Of a DNA stretch of 64,000 nucleotides, positions 48,356 through 61,243 are shown in pieces. Each line of letters opens with the position of its first letter. Within the stretch, counting starts at the first letter, position 1. The position numbers and the translations under genes are program-made. The notes under the pieces were generated by a model. It saw only the letters and a list, made by a program, of their open reading frames with translations, did no database searches and was not told the origin of the DNA. Source of the DNA: Gordionus sp. m RMFG-2023 (taxonomy: Eukaryota > Nematomorpha > Gordioida > Chordodea > Parachordodidae); contig NC_088775.1 in assembly GCF_954871325.1 (NCBI RefSeq), forward strand, positions 91,270,805 to 91,334,804. The letters are read 5' to 3'.

Positions 48356-50404
48356 ATGAATCTTCTAATTTTATTCGTATTCGTATTCACCCTGAGCCTA
48401 ACTATTTATCAAATTGATGGTAAGAAAATTTTTTGATTTTACTATTAATTTATTATATATAATGTACTATAAGCATATCCAGGATTTTGCTAAGGAGGTG
48501 AGAAGAATAAGGTAGGTATTTATTCCTTACAAATTTTATTAGAGATATTAAAAACCTTTGGGTATATTAGATCTTTATTTTTATAAAATTTATTTTAAAT
48601 TTTCATCTTTTTCTCTGAAAATTTTAAATCATGGTCTTTTTTAAGTTATAACAAATTATTCTTTCAATTTCTACCTTATAATGAATGATATATTATATTT
48701 GAGGTGAAACGGGATGGGAGTGTGTAAGTTGGAAATTTTTAACTAGCTTAATGATATTTACGAGCAATTTTTTCCTTGTTGTACAAAAATTTAAACTTTT
48801 TGAGTTTAATTATTATTAATAGTATTAAATTATAGTTTTATTTCTATCTTTGAATTATTAAAGACCTATATATTAGATCTGGACAGGTTCTTTTATTAGA
48901 CGACCAAAATCGGGTCGTTGAATAATAAAATTTTAAAAAATCTGGGTCAAGTTTATAAAATGTAAATAAATGAGAAATCCATATCAAATTTTAGATTATA
49001 TTAATTAATGAGTCGGAAAACAATATAATGGGTCAATTTAAATACATCCGAAATAATTTATATGATATATGTTTAAACATTGGGGTTATATAACTGCTTC
49101 ATATATTTTAAGCAAACTAAAATTAAAGGAAATTTACAATATTACTCATAAATGTGAATAATAATTTATTAATTATGTTAGTTTTTATAGTTTAAAATAA
49201 AAAGAAATATTTTAATCCCTGTGTTTGTTAAACTTGTAAAAGTTCCTAGTGTTTCGATATCCTAAAAATCAATTTTCCCAAAATTACGATATCTCAGGGA
49301 GCTCAAAAAATAATTTTTAAAATAATTTTTAAAATGAGCCTTTTTTTAAGCTGATATCGTATAAAAAATAATTTCAAAATTTTCTGGGGCTCAAGCCCCT
49401 GCGCCTCCTTTACCCCCTAATGACGCTACAGCGAAGAGATAAGAATAATAATAAATATGATAATTATTTTCATTTTATACAAAATAATTAAATTTATTTA
49501 AGCTCAAATAATGTTTATTTCTTTTTTTAAAGAAAAAAAAATAACAAAAGTTGCTATCTTACGCAAATATTAACTAGTAAATTTCTTGAAAATTTAATCT
49601 ATTTTGATAAAAAAAAAATCATTATTAGTAGCGATAAAAATCAAAAAAATAAATAAATATAAAAATCCGAGCTGGGCCTGAAAATTTTTTTAAAAAAAAT
49701 ATGCGGGCCGGGCCATACAAATAGTACCTCTGCAGGTCTCTGATTACTAAATCATTAGATTATAAAATATAAAAATTATGGCTTTCAACCTTATAAATTA
49801 TGAGCTCATTTAGGATATTAGTTAGTTTATAAGATGAATACAAAATTAGTTTATTATATTTCAATTCGGGGAAAAAAATAATAAAACCCAGCCTAGATTC
49901 ATTATAATATTTAAATTAAAATCTGTCTTTATAGGATTACTAAAATCTTATCTCTATATTTATCATTTCTTTTATATATCAAATTCTAATCTATTTTTGT
50001 TGTTATATATTCTACTAATCGTATTTAATATTTAATAAAAAAACAGGTTCAGCTCTTCCAAGTAAATACTTAAAACATCTTTATTTGATAACAACTACAA
50101 TATTATTAATTATAATCTATAAGCTAAACATGATTTATATTTTCTTTAAAGATTTGAATTAATTCTCAATGGATAAAAAATGAAGACCTTTAGCTGGATC
50201 TCGATATTATTTATTTTTTATTCTAATTCGGAATTATATTTTATACAGATTAAATAATTTTGTTTAGGAGGCAATGTAATGCTAGATCCCATTATTAATA
50301 ATTTCGTGTATATCATTTTGCTTTTATTTTCAATTTTTGGTCTTGCTCAATTAAATTTCGCTTATAGCCACTTTCAAAATAAGATTGAAAAAATCATCCA
50401 ATAA
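48356..50404 (+). CDS. Small secreted/hydrophobic micro-exon peptide gene, three-exon model
   Basis: Exon 1 (48356-48419) starts MNLLILFVFVFTLSLTIYQ and ends in phase 1 at a GTAAGA donor; it is a clear signal peptide. Exon 2 (50047-50061) is only 15 nt, CAG acceptor, phase 1-1, coding SALP. Exon 3 (50268-50404) has the acceptor TTTTGTTTAG and an open frame to TAA with a hydrophobic helix (VYIILLLFSIFGLAQL) then SHFQNKIEKIIQ. Joined, they give 71 residues. Intron 1 is 1627 bp and contains a transposon-like repeat (48474-48770). No homologue is recognised. The layout (signal peptide plus tiny symmetric exons) is like the micro-exon genes known in parasitic flatworms. The first exon is the surest part; exon 3 could belong to a variant, and splicing to downstream micro-exons is possible. 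Confidence 0.6.
48474..48770. repeat. Dispersed repeat shared with 25150-25430
   Basis: A direct copy, in intron 1 of the small gene; begins ATCCAGGATTTTGCTAAGG. Probably a non-autonomous transposon. Confidence 0.6.
49665..49742. mobile_element. Fragment of GGCCCG-rich hAT MITE
   Basis: CCGAGCTGGGCCTG, GCGGGCCGGGCC and the end CTGCAGGTCTCTGA match the family of 11388-11935. The other end might be TAGATCTGGACAGG near 48870, which would make an element of about 870 bp, but no target duplication supports this. Confidence 0.45.
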
Positions 50405-51610
50405 TATTACAACAAATACGATCAGAACCTCAACACAAATATATATTATTTATCTTAGAACAAATAAATAATTAATTTGATTAACTAATTAATAATATTT
50501 TTTAATTTAATCGTAATCCTTTTCATTTATTTAAAATCCAGAGAATAAAAATAGCAAAGGTACTAAAACATAATCATAATAATTATAAAATTATAATATA
50601 AATATGAAACAAATTGATATTTTATTAAAATAATAAAATTCTAGAATACACAGATCAAAACATATTAAAGCTACCATTTTAGACCTGTTCATTCATAATA
50701 ATCTTTATAGAAAAATATCTAGTCGATTTCAATGCTTTAAGAAAAATAGATGTAAAGATTTTTATTTTTTGAAGCTTATTATCAGTTTATTGTAATTCAG
50801 ATTTAATCACATGATTGAATGATGAATACAGTTATACTAAATTTGATTTATTTAATAAATATAATTTATAATAAAAAATAAAAATTGATATTTTAAGAAG
50901 TTAACTCCACTGAGGATGTTGCCAGAACTTCAAAATAATTATTTAGGTGGCAATTTCGACATATTATTATCAATTTACTAAAAAATAAATAAACCCCTAC
51001 TTTCACACAAAAAATTATCCTTGTTTTAATACAACATCAAAAACAATATAATAGCAAAAGTAAATGTTTTAATTTAATGTTTTAATATTTATATAAAAAA
51101 TCATTGCCTAACTTAATTTTTTTTTCTCTAAATATGACCGGTTAGTTATCTTGTTTAATAATTAACAACATTATATTATAATTTATATTTTATTGAGATT
51201 ATCATTTTCAATTATAAAATTAATATGCATATTGAGAATCATTTCTATTTATTTTTTTTGAAAATTTATCTCATCTTCTATTTTGATGATTAATATGATC
51301 AAATTATCAATACCAAATATGAAAGAAATTATTAGGCATGGCTCTATATCTTATTCATTTGAAATGTAAAATTTGCAATTATTTATTTTTCTACCAATTC
51401 TAATAAATTTTAAACTTAAAAGTCATTCTGCGACGCATACATCATAAATCTCTTAAATTATATCCTTTAATTTATTTAGACATCATTGTGTGTTTTATAT
51501 TTGATTTCAAAAATTTACTGAATGCGTTATTTGAATTTAAAGAGGAAAATTATATTTTTTGAAAGTTTTCCTCCAAGGTATCATTGAAATTTTGTGTAAA
51601 TTATTGATTA
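50405..51610 (+). repeat. Repeat R2, copy 2 (3' flank of the small gene)
   Basis: Direct copy of 41100-42540, beginning at the stop codon of the small gene. Non-coding, with indels throughout. Confidence 0.8.
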
Positions 51611-51819
51611 TTACTAATAATTTTATATATATACATTTAGATAAAATTTTATTTGCATAGTTATCATTTATAATATTAAATTAGGGTTTAATTTTTATCT
51701 AAAATTATTAGAGACCTATATGCCCGATGTGATCTGAGGGGGTATATATATGATCAGAAGCATTTTTTTTATTTAAAAAGTTTTGCATATAGCGATAGAA
51801 ATTTAAAACAATATATCAA

Positions 51820-51960
51820 GATTATTTTATAAACTATATTTGAAATGGATCCGTTTATTTAATATTTAATAAAAAAAATAGGTCAAGTTGCTCCAGATAA
51901 ACATGATTTATATTTTCTTTAAAAATTTGAATTCATTCTCAATGGATAAAAAAGGATTTT
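51820..51960 (+). repeat. Decayed copy of the exon 2 block of the small gene
   Basis: It repeats 50010-50200: TTTAATATTTAATAAAAAAA, then an AG and GTCAAGTTGCTCCAG in place of the 15-nt exon, then AAACATGATTTATATTTTCT. The donor position reads AT instead of GT, so this copy should not splice. A further, more diverged copy lies at 57760-57930. Confidence 0.6.
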
Positions 51961-52357
51961 CAATTTTCTGACAGAAGAGAATGAAATTTTTAAGGTGTGT
52001 TCATGGGAGTTATAGTTTGACTAATATGGATTGATGCATTTATAATAGCTAATAGAATGCAGGTATCTGAAATAACTGATTGATAGTACTTACCTCTTAC
52101 TGAAATCTCAACTTTAAAACAAGCGCTCAATAAGAAATTTATTAATTTATTACACCAAAAATATTTTTTAGAAATAAAATTATTAAATACCTCAAATTAG
52201 TTTTTTTGGTTTAATAAACTGATAACCAACAATTATGTTTTATTTAAGTTTCATATTGGCAAATGGATTATTTTTTGCTTATGAAAATTCCATTAAATAT
52301 ATTTTTCCAACATATACTAAGTTATAATTATTTTGAAAATTTTATTTGATCTTGCAG

Positions 52358-52372
52358 GAAAGACACGCACAC
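52358..52372 (+). CDS. Candidate 15-nt micro-exon (KTRT)
   Basis: Acceptor TTTGATCTTGCAG, exon GAAAGACACGCACAC, donor GTATAC; phase 1-1. It would add K-T-R-T, with partial codons at each end. The acceptor is one of the best in the region. Which gene it joins is unknown: exon 2 of the small gene (50061) has the right phase. Reading on past the donor meets a stop after 12 more codons, so it could also start a terminal exon. Confidence 0.45.
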
Positions 52373-52690
52373 GTATACATAATAATAAATTTTTTAATTT
52401 TAAAAAATGAATATTCTATAACTCTAAATGTTATTTTCATGTGTTTTAGAAATATTTTACAAAATAATTATTTTTACAATATAAAACTAATCTTCATTTC
52501 CCTTCTATTATTTAATATGATAACATTGATGTTGATTTCACTTCTTACTAAATAAGATATAAAAATGAATGTGAATTTTTTCCACCTCTTACATTTTGTT
52601 AAAACCTTATCATAAAATTGTCTAAGTTCTTGTAGAACATTATATTCTATAATAGTTAAGTCTTCTAAGGTTGAATTTGTTTTTTTATTA

Positions 52691-52719
52691 GAGAAGAGAA
52701 GAGAAGAGAAGAGAAGAGA
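52691..52719. repeat. (GAGAA)6 microsatellite
   Basis: A short perfect pentamer array after a T-rich stretch. Confidence 0.93.
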
Positions 52720-54440
52720 CTAATTACTTGATAATTTAGAAAAAAATTTAAAAGATTTTTGTAATATTTGTTGTAATCAATACAATAAATCATTTCTCTC
52801 TATAAAGTGTTAATGACACCGTCAAAATAATTTTTAACTTTTTGGCATTTTGTTTATCCTCTTCTTCTTACACATATCATTATATGTCCATTGCTTTTTA
52901 CCGTTATTTTCACGTATATATATGTAAGTTCTTGCTATATATCTTGGAGAATAAATTATTACCCAATCAATTTTTTTTATAAGTAAAAAATCATATTATA
53001 AATAAATTTCTGAATGAAAAGATGGAAAATATTATATATATTTAATAATTGCTTATGTTGAGAAATTGCTTTAGATGAAATATTAATATTTAAATTAAAA
53101 CGTAACAGGAATAGATATAGATTAAGAACTAATTAATTTTTTTATATATATCTTACGAAATTAACTAATAAATGTTATATGTTGATTATTTGATATTTAC
53201 TTATTTGGCTTTACGTTATAGTCGAACATGAGATTTTCACCTTTTTTTATTATTGCCTTTGTTTAGACAATTGATTCATTATTAATATAGAAATTTAATT
53301 TTTTATTTAATTCTCTTAAGGATTAAAAAATTTACTTTATAATTACTCTTTTTAAATAATATTATATATGCGACTTTGATTATTTATATCACCGAAAGAG
53401 CTTAGCACGAGTAATATATATTTTAAAAATAATATAATAGGACATAATATATTAAGTGAGAAAGTAGTTTTATTAAATATTTAAATTTTTTTTGAATTAA
53501 GAAAAGTTAAGTTTTCTTATGGATTGTAGGTTGTCGACAGGCATTTAACCAATTACTACGTTAATAATATTCAGGCTTTTTAAAAATCGTAAAAAATTTA
53601 TTCTAAAAACTATAATAATATTCTACTTTGCGTTTTTTAAAAGATAATAATATAGTTTAGTTTTGAAAAATCTCCATTTAAATATAATTTATATGTTTAT
53701 TATTATTCTATATTAATTTTGATTTACGTCGTCTTCGATCACTAAATTTTAATATTTTATATCTTCTTATATAAGGGAAAGGCCATCTCGGACATTTTTG
53801 ATTTATAGTACCATAAAATTGTCAAAATAAGACCTTTCGCTAAAAATAACTAAATGAGTGGGAACCTTATTATTAAGCTATAATTCTTTTATGCTAAATA
53901 AATTTTGCCTAAAGTAATTTCTTTTTCCGAACAAATTTAAAGAGATTCATCTTGTCCGGATTTTCCCCAAGTCGGGTATCTTCTCGGACATAATCGGGAT
54001 ATTTATTCATTAATGTTTATTGGATTCATTTTCATAGAAAATGATTTTAAAATAGACAAATTATAATTTTTTATTAATAAAATGTTTAATATGGTTGTCA
54101 TATATTGTTCTTCGCATTTTAATTTTTTTATAATCATTATTAGTGTGATTATTTCGTTATGAATAAACCTTAAAAAAAAAATTAGGAAAAATTTGAATGT
54201 TGAAAACTTTTATAGTGTTAGGAATTTACCTCATCCGGCATATATTTAATATCTACATTAATATTAATTTGTGCTACCTAAATAAATTTATTTTAAACTT
54301 AAAAATTTAACATTTTTTTAAACATTTAGTTAATAAAAAGAGTTTTTTTTGCATTAAAATTTTTCCGAAAATGAAGCGAAATTTTATTTTTTTAACATAT
54401 ATACCATATCCGAAATAGCCCAGGTCTCCCCTTAATTCAA
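52720..54440. other. AT-rich stretch between micro-exon candidates
   Basis: I see no exon with consistent phase and no named repeat. If the micro-exons around it belong to one transcript, this is intron. Confidence 0.5.
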
Positions 54441-54541
54441 ACGATTATAATTATTTTTAGATTATATTCTGATCAGTGAATTTTTATAAAATCACTTAAT
54501 AATCGAAATATATTTTTATATTGTAAAATTTATAAAAATAG

Positions 54542-54559
54542 CAAAAATAAACAAAACAA
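54542..54559 (+). CDS. Candidate 18-nt micro-exon of the homologous series (KINKT)
   Basis: Acceptor TATAAAAATAG, 18-nt exon, donor GTAATTTTA; phase 1-1. The downstream intron (AAGTAATTTTATTTTTT, then CATGAGACAAATATT) aligns with that after the exon at 55512. Confidence 0.45.
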
Positions 54560-55339
54560 GTAATTTTATTTTTTATGTTATAAGATATTACATGAGACAA
54601 ATATTTTCATTATTTAAATAATTTTGGAATTTAGAAACACTGTGTTTTATTAATGTTGGATACTTTATTTTTTAGGAATTTAGAAAATTTAAAGGGAATC
54701 TTGATACATTTTGATAACTTTTCAAATTTTTCGCAAATTGGGTAAAAGTTTTATTCAAAAATTATTATGCTTGACTAATAAATTAGATTTATTAAATAAA
54801 CTAAAAACAAAAACGAAGTCTTAAACTGCAATACATTAATTTTAATTTTAGATGCATAAAATTTTATTTAATACTTGAAAATTATTATGATACAAATAAA
54901 TAAAGTTAATTAACCAGAGAAAGAAGATTTCAATTAATGGTTTTATTTTTCAATCATCTTTATATAAATTTTTGTTAATATATAGTTTTTGTATTATAAA
55001 TGAAAAATATATTTAATTAATATTTTATTACGGGGCAAAATAATAGTTGTTATAATTTATAGGATAATCTCGTTAACAATGCTAGCTAAACTCTCTCTAC
55101 CTTAAACAAATAAATCTTCGCTTTGTATGTGATAGATCTGGGGTTGTGACGCCTTTATAATTATTAGATTTTAGCTACGATTAAATATGTGATTAAGAGG
55201 CAAATATAAGATTTTTAAATATTAGTTTTGAATAACAAGTAACTGTAATCATGTAAAGATAAATAAAAAATAATTTTTATACATAAATTAATAAATATTA
55301 TTTTAATATTTTATTATTCCTTACGTTATCCGTTGATCA

Positions 55340-56635
55340 TGAGTTTCATAAAATATTATTATAAACATAAATCGATTACAATTATAGATAATTTTTTTTA
55401 AATATATAATCCTATTATAATTACCGAAGGATTTAAATATTTATTTAGATTGTTTGAGCTATAAATATTATTTCTATATCCTAATATTATTAATTACTTT
55501 ATTTATTAAAGAAGCTGCAATAATTACCAAACCAAGTAATTTTTATATTTTGACAAATATTATAATGTACATATCATATGAGATAATAAACTCATTTTAA
55601 AAATGTTTAATTTATTTTTAGATTTAATTAAAATTTGCGTTTTATCTTACTATTATTTTCTTTATATAAAAATCAAAAACTATTAAAAATTAATTTAAAA
55701 CACTAAAATATATCTAATTGTATTTTTAGAGTAAAATTTATAACAAAATTATATAATCTCCATTTTTTCGAAAAATATAATATTGTTCTAATCCTCTATA
55801 GATTAATTTAATACAAATTACACCATATAATTTTTATAATTAACATTGTTATTATACACCAAAAATGAAATTTCTTATAAAATAATTATTAAAAATATAT
55901 CACATGTTAAAGCACATAATCATATTATTTAACAAATCATAATACCTCCATACTATAAATGACCAATACTTTATCTATTGTTACGTAGATTGAAAGTTAA
56001 TTAAAACTTTGTGCTCATCGCTATTTTATAGCAGTTCTTTTCTGGAATCCACTAAGGTTATTCGTTAAGTAATATATATAAAATTATTTTTCCCCCCTAC
56101 CCTCTTCTATTAGTTAAAATTATAGCCTCAACTCCATTATTCCATTATCATTTACTCTGACGACAAAATAATATTTAAATAAAAATTGATTTAAAAAATG
56201 GTCTGAAAAATTAACCCAAAACATCCATCGCTTACGAATTATATTATGGTTTGTAAGTTCTCTCCAAATAATTGAAGAGTTCCCAGAGGTGATAATAAAC
56301 ATTAGTTAATATAATATATCACAATCTAAATTATTAAGTAGCGATAAATTCGTTTTTTCTTTCCATTATCCTAATGACCGGATCTGTAATCTAATTTGCC
56401 ATTTTTAATAGTTTTATTTGATACAACTTAAGAATCCGGGTAAATTTGGACAATATAATTTGGAATTTTTATAGTCAACACATCATCAAAATCAAGTAAA
56501 TCGACTTGATGATAACTGAAGACAATTTTTCTTTATTTTAAAATTAAGTATTTAATATAATATCAAGTCCCTTCAATAGGAAGAAATTAAAATAAATTTT
56601 AATAATTCATTATATTTATTTTTGGAAAAAATCTA
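55340..56635 (+). repeat. Repeat R3, fullest copy (about 1.3 kb, contains a micro-exon)
   Basis: Landmarks in order: AATTACCGAAGGATTTAAAT, the micro-exon at 55512-55535, AATCCTCTATAGATTAATTT, ACACCAAAAATGAAATTTCT, AACTTTGTGCTCATCGCTAT, TTTCTGGAATCCACTAAGG, CATCCATCGCTTACGAATTA, CTTCAATAGGAAGAAATTAA. Direct, diverged copies of parts lie at 56690-57240, 58495-59300, 60350-61110 and 61140-61390. The short stretch around the exon recurs at 54480-54620, 63470-63560 and 63870-63990. Apart from the micro-exon no coding signal is seen. Confidence 0.8.
55512..55535 (+). CDS. Candidate 24-nt micro-exon of the homologous series (AAIITKP)
   Basis: Acceptor TTATTTATTAAAG, 24-nt exon in phase 1-1, donor GTAATTTTT. 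The middle codons give A-A-I-I-T-K-P. It is the longest member of the series and lies inside R3. Confidence 0.5.
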
Positions 56636-56689
56636 TATAGATCAATTTCCATGTTGCCTTCTAAATTAGACGGCTTAGACATTTTTTTT

Positions 56690-57240
56690 ATCATTTTCCC
56701 AATATTTCTATTATAATTGCTGAAAGATTTAAATATTTATTTAGATTGTTTTAGCTATAAATACTATTCCTATATTATTAATTATTTTATTTATTAAATA
56801 AGCGAAAATAAAACCAAGTAATTTTTATATTTTAATAGTTCATTATAATGGAATAAAAAAATCATTTGAAAAAATGTTTATTAATTTTTGGATTAAATTA
56901 AAATTTGCGTTAGGTTATTTTGCTATTATTTTCTTATATAAAGATTAAAAAATTAATTTTCTAACTTTTAACTATATCTATTTTATTATTAAAGGAAATT
57001 TATAACTAGTTATACCAAAAATCAATTACATAGAAAATAATTATCAAAATATATATTACATGTTAAATAAAATTGCATTACACAAAATTATTATATTATT
57101 CAACAAATCATAACACCTCCACACTATGACTAATATTTCCTGTTTCGTCGATTGTAAAAGTTTATTATAACTTTGTCCTAATCGCCAATCTTCAATAGCA
57201 ATTTTCTTTTCTGGATCCCACTATAGTTAATTTTTAAGCA
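56690..57240 (+). repeat. Repeat R3, shorter copy
   Basis: It carries AATTGCTGAAAGATTTAAAT, the micro-exon at 56803, ATTTATAACTAGTTATACCA and TAATCGCCAATCTTCAATAG. The middle part is deleted relative to 55340-56635. Confidence 0.75.
56803..56817 (+). CDS. Candidate 15-nt micro-exon of the homologous series (KIKP)
   Basis: Acceptor TTTATTAAATAAG, exon CGAAAATAAAACCAA, donor GTAATTTTT; phase 1-1. It is homologous to 55512-55535 but 9 nt (three codons) shorter, so the frame is kept. Confidence 0.45.
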
Positions 57241-57959
57241 GAGATCCAAACCTAAATGAATATCAGTTTGGTTCAGGTTAAATATTTCTAAGAATATGAA
57301 TAAACTTCCATCAATACTTTTTATAACGATTCTGACTATATCACAAACATGTATGAAATATTTTTTTTATCATGAATAATTAAATAATGAATTTTTTTTA
57401 AAATTATGTAGTTTAAATATTAACTCTTAAAACTACTTAAAAAGTATAATTTAAGAAAACCGTGCTGATCCTGAAAATAAATTATAAAACCAATCCAATA
57501 TTAAATTTTATAAATTAACTTCTTGAAAAATCGTAAAATATATTTTTTTTTAAATTACGAAAAAAATACTTCAAAATTGTCGTAATAATTTGAGATAAGT
57601 TGAGTCCAGTTTAAAAGATACATAATTATATTGCAATTTGTGAAATAATTAATAGAACTCAGCTTAGATACAATATTTATATTATTTAGAATCTGCCTTA
57701 ATCATAGCTTTACTGGCTTTATAGCATTTCTTATTAATTATCAAATAATTATAATCTATTATTCTTGTTATATATTATATTAATCGTATTTAATAAAAAA
57801 AAAATAGTATCAGATCTTAGAATTAAATATTTAAGATTTATTTAATAATAATTAAAATATTATCATTTTCTAGAAGCTAAATATGATTTATATTTTCTTT
57901 AAAGATTTGAATTCAATTTCAATGCATATATGTAGTTTATTTCAAAACATATTATTTAT

Positions 57960-58385
57960 TTCTACTAAAGGGTCCTTAGGCCACCTATGCTATAATTAGT
58001 TTTTTTAAATTAAGGTTTAAAAAAAGATGGTGGATATTTAAAAATTTTAAATCTACGCAAATAGGTTAAGACTACTATATATCTCTTCGTAACTCAACAG
58101 CCCTTTTATTTAAATATTTATATTTCATTGTTTTTAAATGGATTTTAATTTTTACATGCATAGTTTAAATCTGATAAATTCGATAAGAAAATGTCTATGA
58201 GGTTTGAAGACATTGGAGTTGATTTTAATAAGATATGTATCATGAAGATCTTTATAAAATGACCCGATGGCCCTTAATAATTCTTTATACCAACACCCAG
58301 CCAAAGACAGCTTCTATGACGATTGGTCTGATATCTTTAATAAGTATAGTGTGGGAAATTAAATTGACCCTATTGAGTAAATAAA
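57960..58385 (+). repeat. Repeat R5, copy 1
   Basis: Direct match with 59920-60345: AAATTTTAAATCTACGCAAA, CTGATAAATTCGATA, AATGTCTATGA, GATTGGTCTGATATCTTTA. It shows the 57.8-61.1 kb stretch is itself a tandem duplication about 2 kb apart. No exon is seen in it. Confidence 0.75.
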
Positions 58386-58494
58386 TGATGTAGTATAACC
58401 AGATGTTTGTTTTGTTGTATTGTAAAGTGAGGCATATAAGTAAATGCGATTGGTCATTAATATGTGCAGTAGTTATATCTTACGCTATAAAATC

Positions 58495-59300
58495 ATATAA
58501 TTAGCTTTAGAAAGTTATAATTATACACCAAAAATTAAAATACTTATAAAACAATTATTTAATATATATCACATGTAAAATAACTGCACAACATAATTAT
58601 ATTATTCCACAAATCATAATACACACTTTAAATGACAATACTTCTCTATTGTTACGTAGATTGTAGAAGTTTTAAAACTTTGTGCTCATCGCTATTCTTC
58701 TATAGCAGATTTCTTTTCTGGAACCCACTGAAGTTATTTGTTAAGCTATATTTACAAAATTATTTTTCCTCCTACTTTTTTCTATGAGTATAAATTGTCG
58801 CCTCTACCCCACCATTCCATTATCATGATATTTTACTCGTACGTCGAAATAATATTTAAATAAAATTTGATTTAAAAAAGGGTCTGAAAAATTAATCCAA
58901 AACATTCCATCGCTTACGATTTATATTATGGTGTGTAAGTTAAGTTGAACACCCTGAATAATTGAAAAGCTCCCAAAGGTGATAATAAACAATAGTTAAA
59001 AATATAATATATCCTATTCTAAGAAGTAATAATTTTTTTTCCTTCCATTATCCTAATGAACTGCAATCTAATTTGCCATGTTTATTTGATACAAATGCAA
59101 GATAACGGCTAATTTGAACAATATAATTTGTAATTCCTTATATGGATTTAACGCAGAATCAAAATCACGCAATTCCATATGATGATTCCGAAGACAATTT
59201 TTCCTTAATTTAAAATTATTTATTTATAAAATATCAAGTCCATTCAATAGGAAGAAATTAAAATAAATATTAATAATTCATTATATTTATTTTTGAAAAA
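58495..59300 (+). repeat. Repeat R3, 3' part
   Basis: Matches 55848-56635 almost end to end (TTACACCAAAAATTAAAA, TATTGTTACGTAGATTG, TTTGTGCTCATCGCTATTCT, GATAATAAACAATAGTT, CATTCAATAGGAAGAAATTA). The 5' part that holds the micro-exon is absent here. Confidence 0.8.
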
Positions 59301-59919
59301 TTTTTTAATTAAACCCATAAATTTCTCATTTACCCAGCCCTCTAAATAAGAGGATTATCACATTTTATTTTAAAGAATATATCAATTTCATAAAAATTTT
59401 GTCTTAATAATTTGATTAAAATTTTTTTAATCTTTTTGATAAAATTTTGGCACAAATTCTAATTATTCTAAAATATTTAAAGTTATTTTTTTTAAATCTT
59501 AAAGATTGATCTCAAAAAATTAAAACTAGAAAAATAAAAATTGATATATATATATAAATTTGAAAATTGTCTTTACCATATTGAACCTCAATAATAACGT
59601 TTTTTTCTTACCTCATTTTAAAAATTATAAATATGAAGTATTGAAGAGTTAAATTTATTTGGAGATAAAAGATAAATTATATCCTTTATACTTTATTCCA
59701 AACTTTCCGGTGATTTTGTATCATAAATATAGATATCGTCTGGCTTGTTATCATTCTAAAGGGTGATTTTCACAATTATTACAGAACAAATAACTTATCC
59801 ATTTTATTTCTGTCCCCCAGTTTTCCTCTAACCAAACAGCATAAAAAATTAAAAATCAGAAAATATCATGATTTAGATTTTCATTTAAACAAAATAGTTA
59901 TTACTATCAATTCTTAAGC

Positions 59920-60345
59920 CATAAATTTTTTTTATATTTAAGGTTAAAAAAATTTCCCAAAACAATAGGATTGTGGATACTCTTTCAAATTTTAAATCTA
60001 GCCAAATAGGTTGTTTGGCTACTATATATATTTCCTAATCAATGACAGCCCTTTTAAACACTTACTGATAAATTCGATATTGAAATGTCTATGAAGTTGT
60101 TTATTGGAGATATAGAATCAATTTTAATAAGATGCGTATCCTGGGGATGTATATAACGGTTTGACTCCTGCCTCATAATAATTTTATATTCGAAAATCTA
60201 CCGCTTGCAAGTTATAGTAATAAAAGCAAGAAAAGCCAGGTGAAGATGATTTTGGTATTTAGTTTTCAAAAGACTGATGGCAGGGCGATTGGTCTGATAT
60301 CTTTATTAAATATAGTGAGGGTAATTAATTTGGCCCCAAAAAACA
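59920..60345 (+). repeat. Repeat R5, copy 2
   Basis: Direct copy of 57960-58385. It contains an unmatched insert near 60180-60285. Confidence 0.75.
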
Positions 60346-60349
60346 AATA

Positions 60350-61110
60350 ATTATTATTATTATAGATAATTTTTTTAAAAAAATGTATATTCTTATTATA
60401 ATTGCTCAAGGATTTAATAGATTGTTTAAGCTATAAATACTATTTATATATCCTAATATTATTATAATTGCTTTATTTATTAAATAAGCACCGAAAATGA
60501 CTACAAAAAATAATTTTTATATTTTAATAGTACATACCATATGAGATATAAAAATAATTTTAAAAATGTTTAATTTCTTTTTGAATTTAAATAAAAATTG
60601 TGTTTTAGGTTTCAAAATTTGTTATTATTTTTTTATATAAAGATTAAAAAATAATTTTCTAAGACTTTAAACTATATCTATAATATTTTTTTAAAAAAGT
60701 TTATATTATAACATACATAATTTAATCCACCTCCATTTTTTTTTAAAATTATAATTGTTCAATTTTAAAAAATAATATTAATCCTCTATAAAATAATTTT
60801 ATACAAACTAGGCCAGTAAATTATATAATAACCTTAGCAAGTTATTATTATACACCAAAAATAAATAACATAGAAAATAATTATCAGATATATATGTTAT
60901 ATGTTAAATAAGACTGCATTACATATAATAATTATATTATTCAACAAATCATAACACCTCCACACTTTAAATGACCAATATTTCCTCAATTTTCCCATCG
61001 ATTGTAAAAGATATCACGCAATAGCAGTTTTCTTATCTGGAACCCACTGTGTAATATTAACATAATTATTTATATCCTACCTTCTACTATGAGCTAAAAT
61101 TGTTGCCCAA
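60350..61110 (+). repeat. Repeat R3, copy with a broken micro-exon
   Basis: Carries AATTGCTCAAGGATTTAATA, then at 60489-60509 a 21-nt homologue of the micro-exon whose donor reads AT rather than GT, then ATCCTCTATAAAATAATTTT and ACACCAAAAATAAATAACAT, ending near TCTGGAACCCACTG. The broken donor suggests the exon here is skipped or dead. Confidence 0.75.
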
Positions 61111-61222
61111 CTCTACCATTACATTATCACGATATTCGCTCGCTTAAGGATTGAAATATTTATTTTGATAAGCTATAAATATTTGTATAATATAATATTT
61201 CCATTTTAAATTATAAAAACAG

Positions 61223-61243
61223 AAGCTAAAACTAACGAATTAA
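61223..61243 (+). CDS. Candidate 21-nt micro-exon of the homologous series (AKTNEL)
   Basis: Acceptor ATTATAAAAACAG, 21-nt exon in phase 1-1, donor GTAATGTTT. It lies in a short R3 copy (61140-61390). Its CAG acceptor is better than those of its relatives. Confidence 0.5.
   Translation, partial: KLKLTN

Noticed and set aside
52346-52555. 69-codon open frame overlapping the 15-nt exon candidate
   Set aside because: It is in another frame, begins inside the intron side, and has the composition of plain AT-rich DNA.
56026-56060. Exon candidate around TTTCTGGAATCCACT in R3
   Set aside because: Copies give lengths of 22, 24 (with an in-frame stop) and 21 nt, so the frame is not kept.
57917-57943. 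27-nt micro-exon candidate after TTTCTTTAAAG
   Set aside because: The length and phase would fit, but the homologous blocks at 50.15 and 51.93 kb have a stop or lost acceptor at the same place, so the frame is not conserved.
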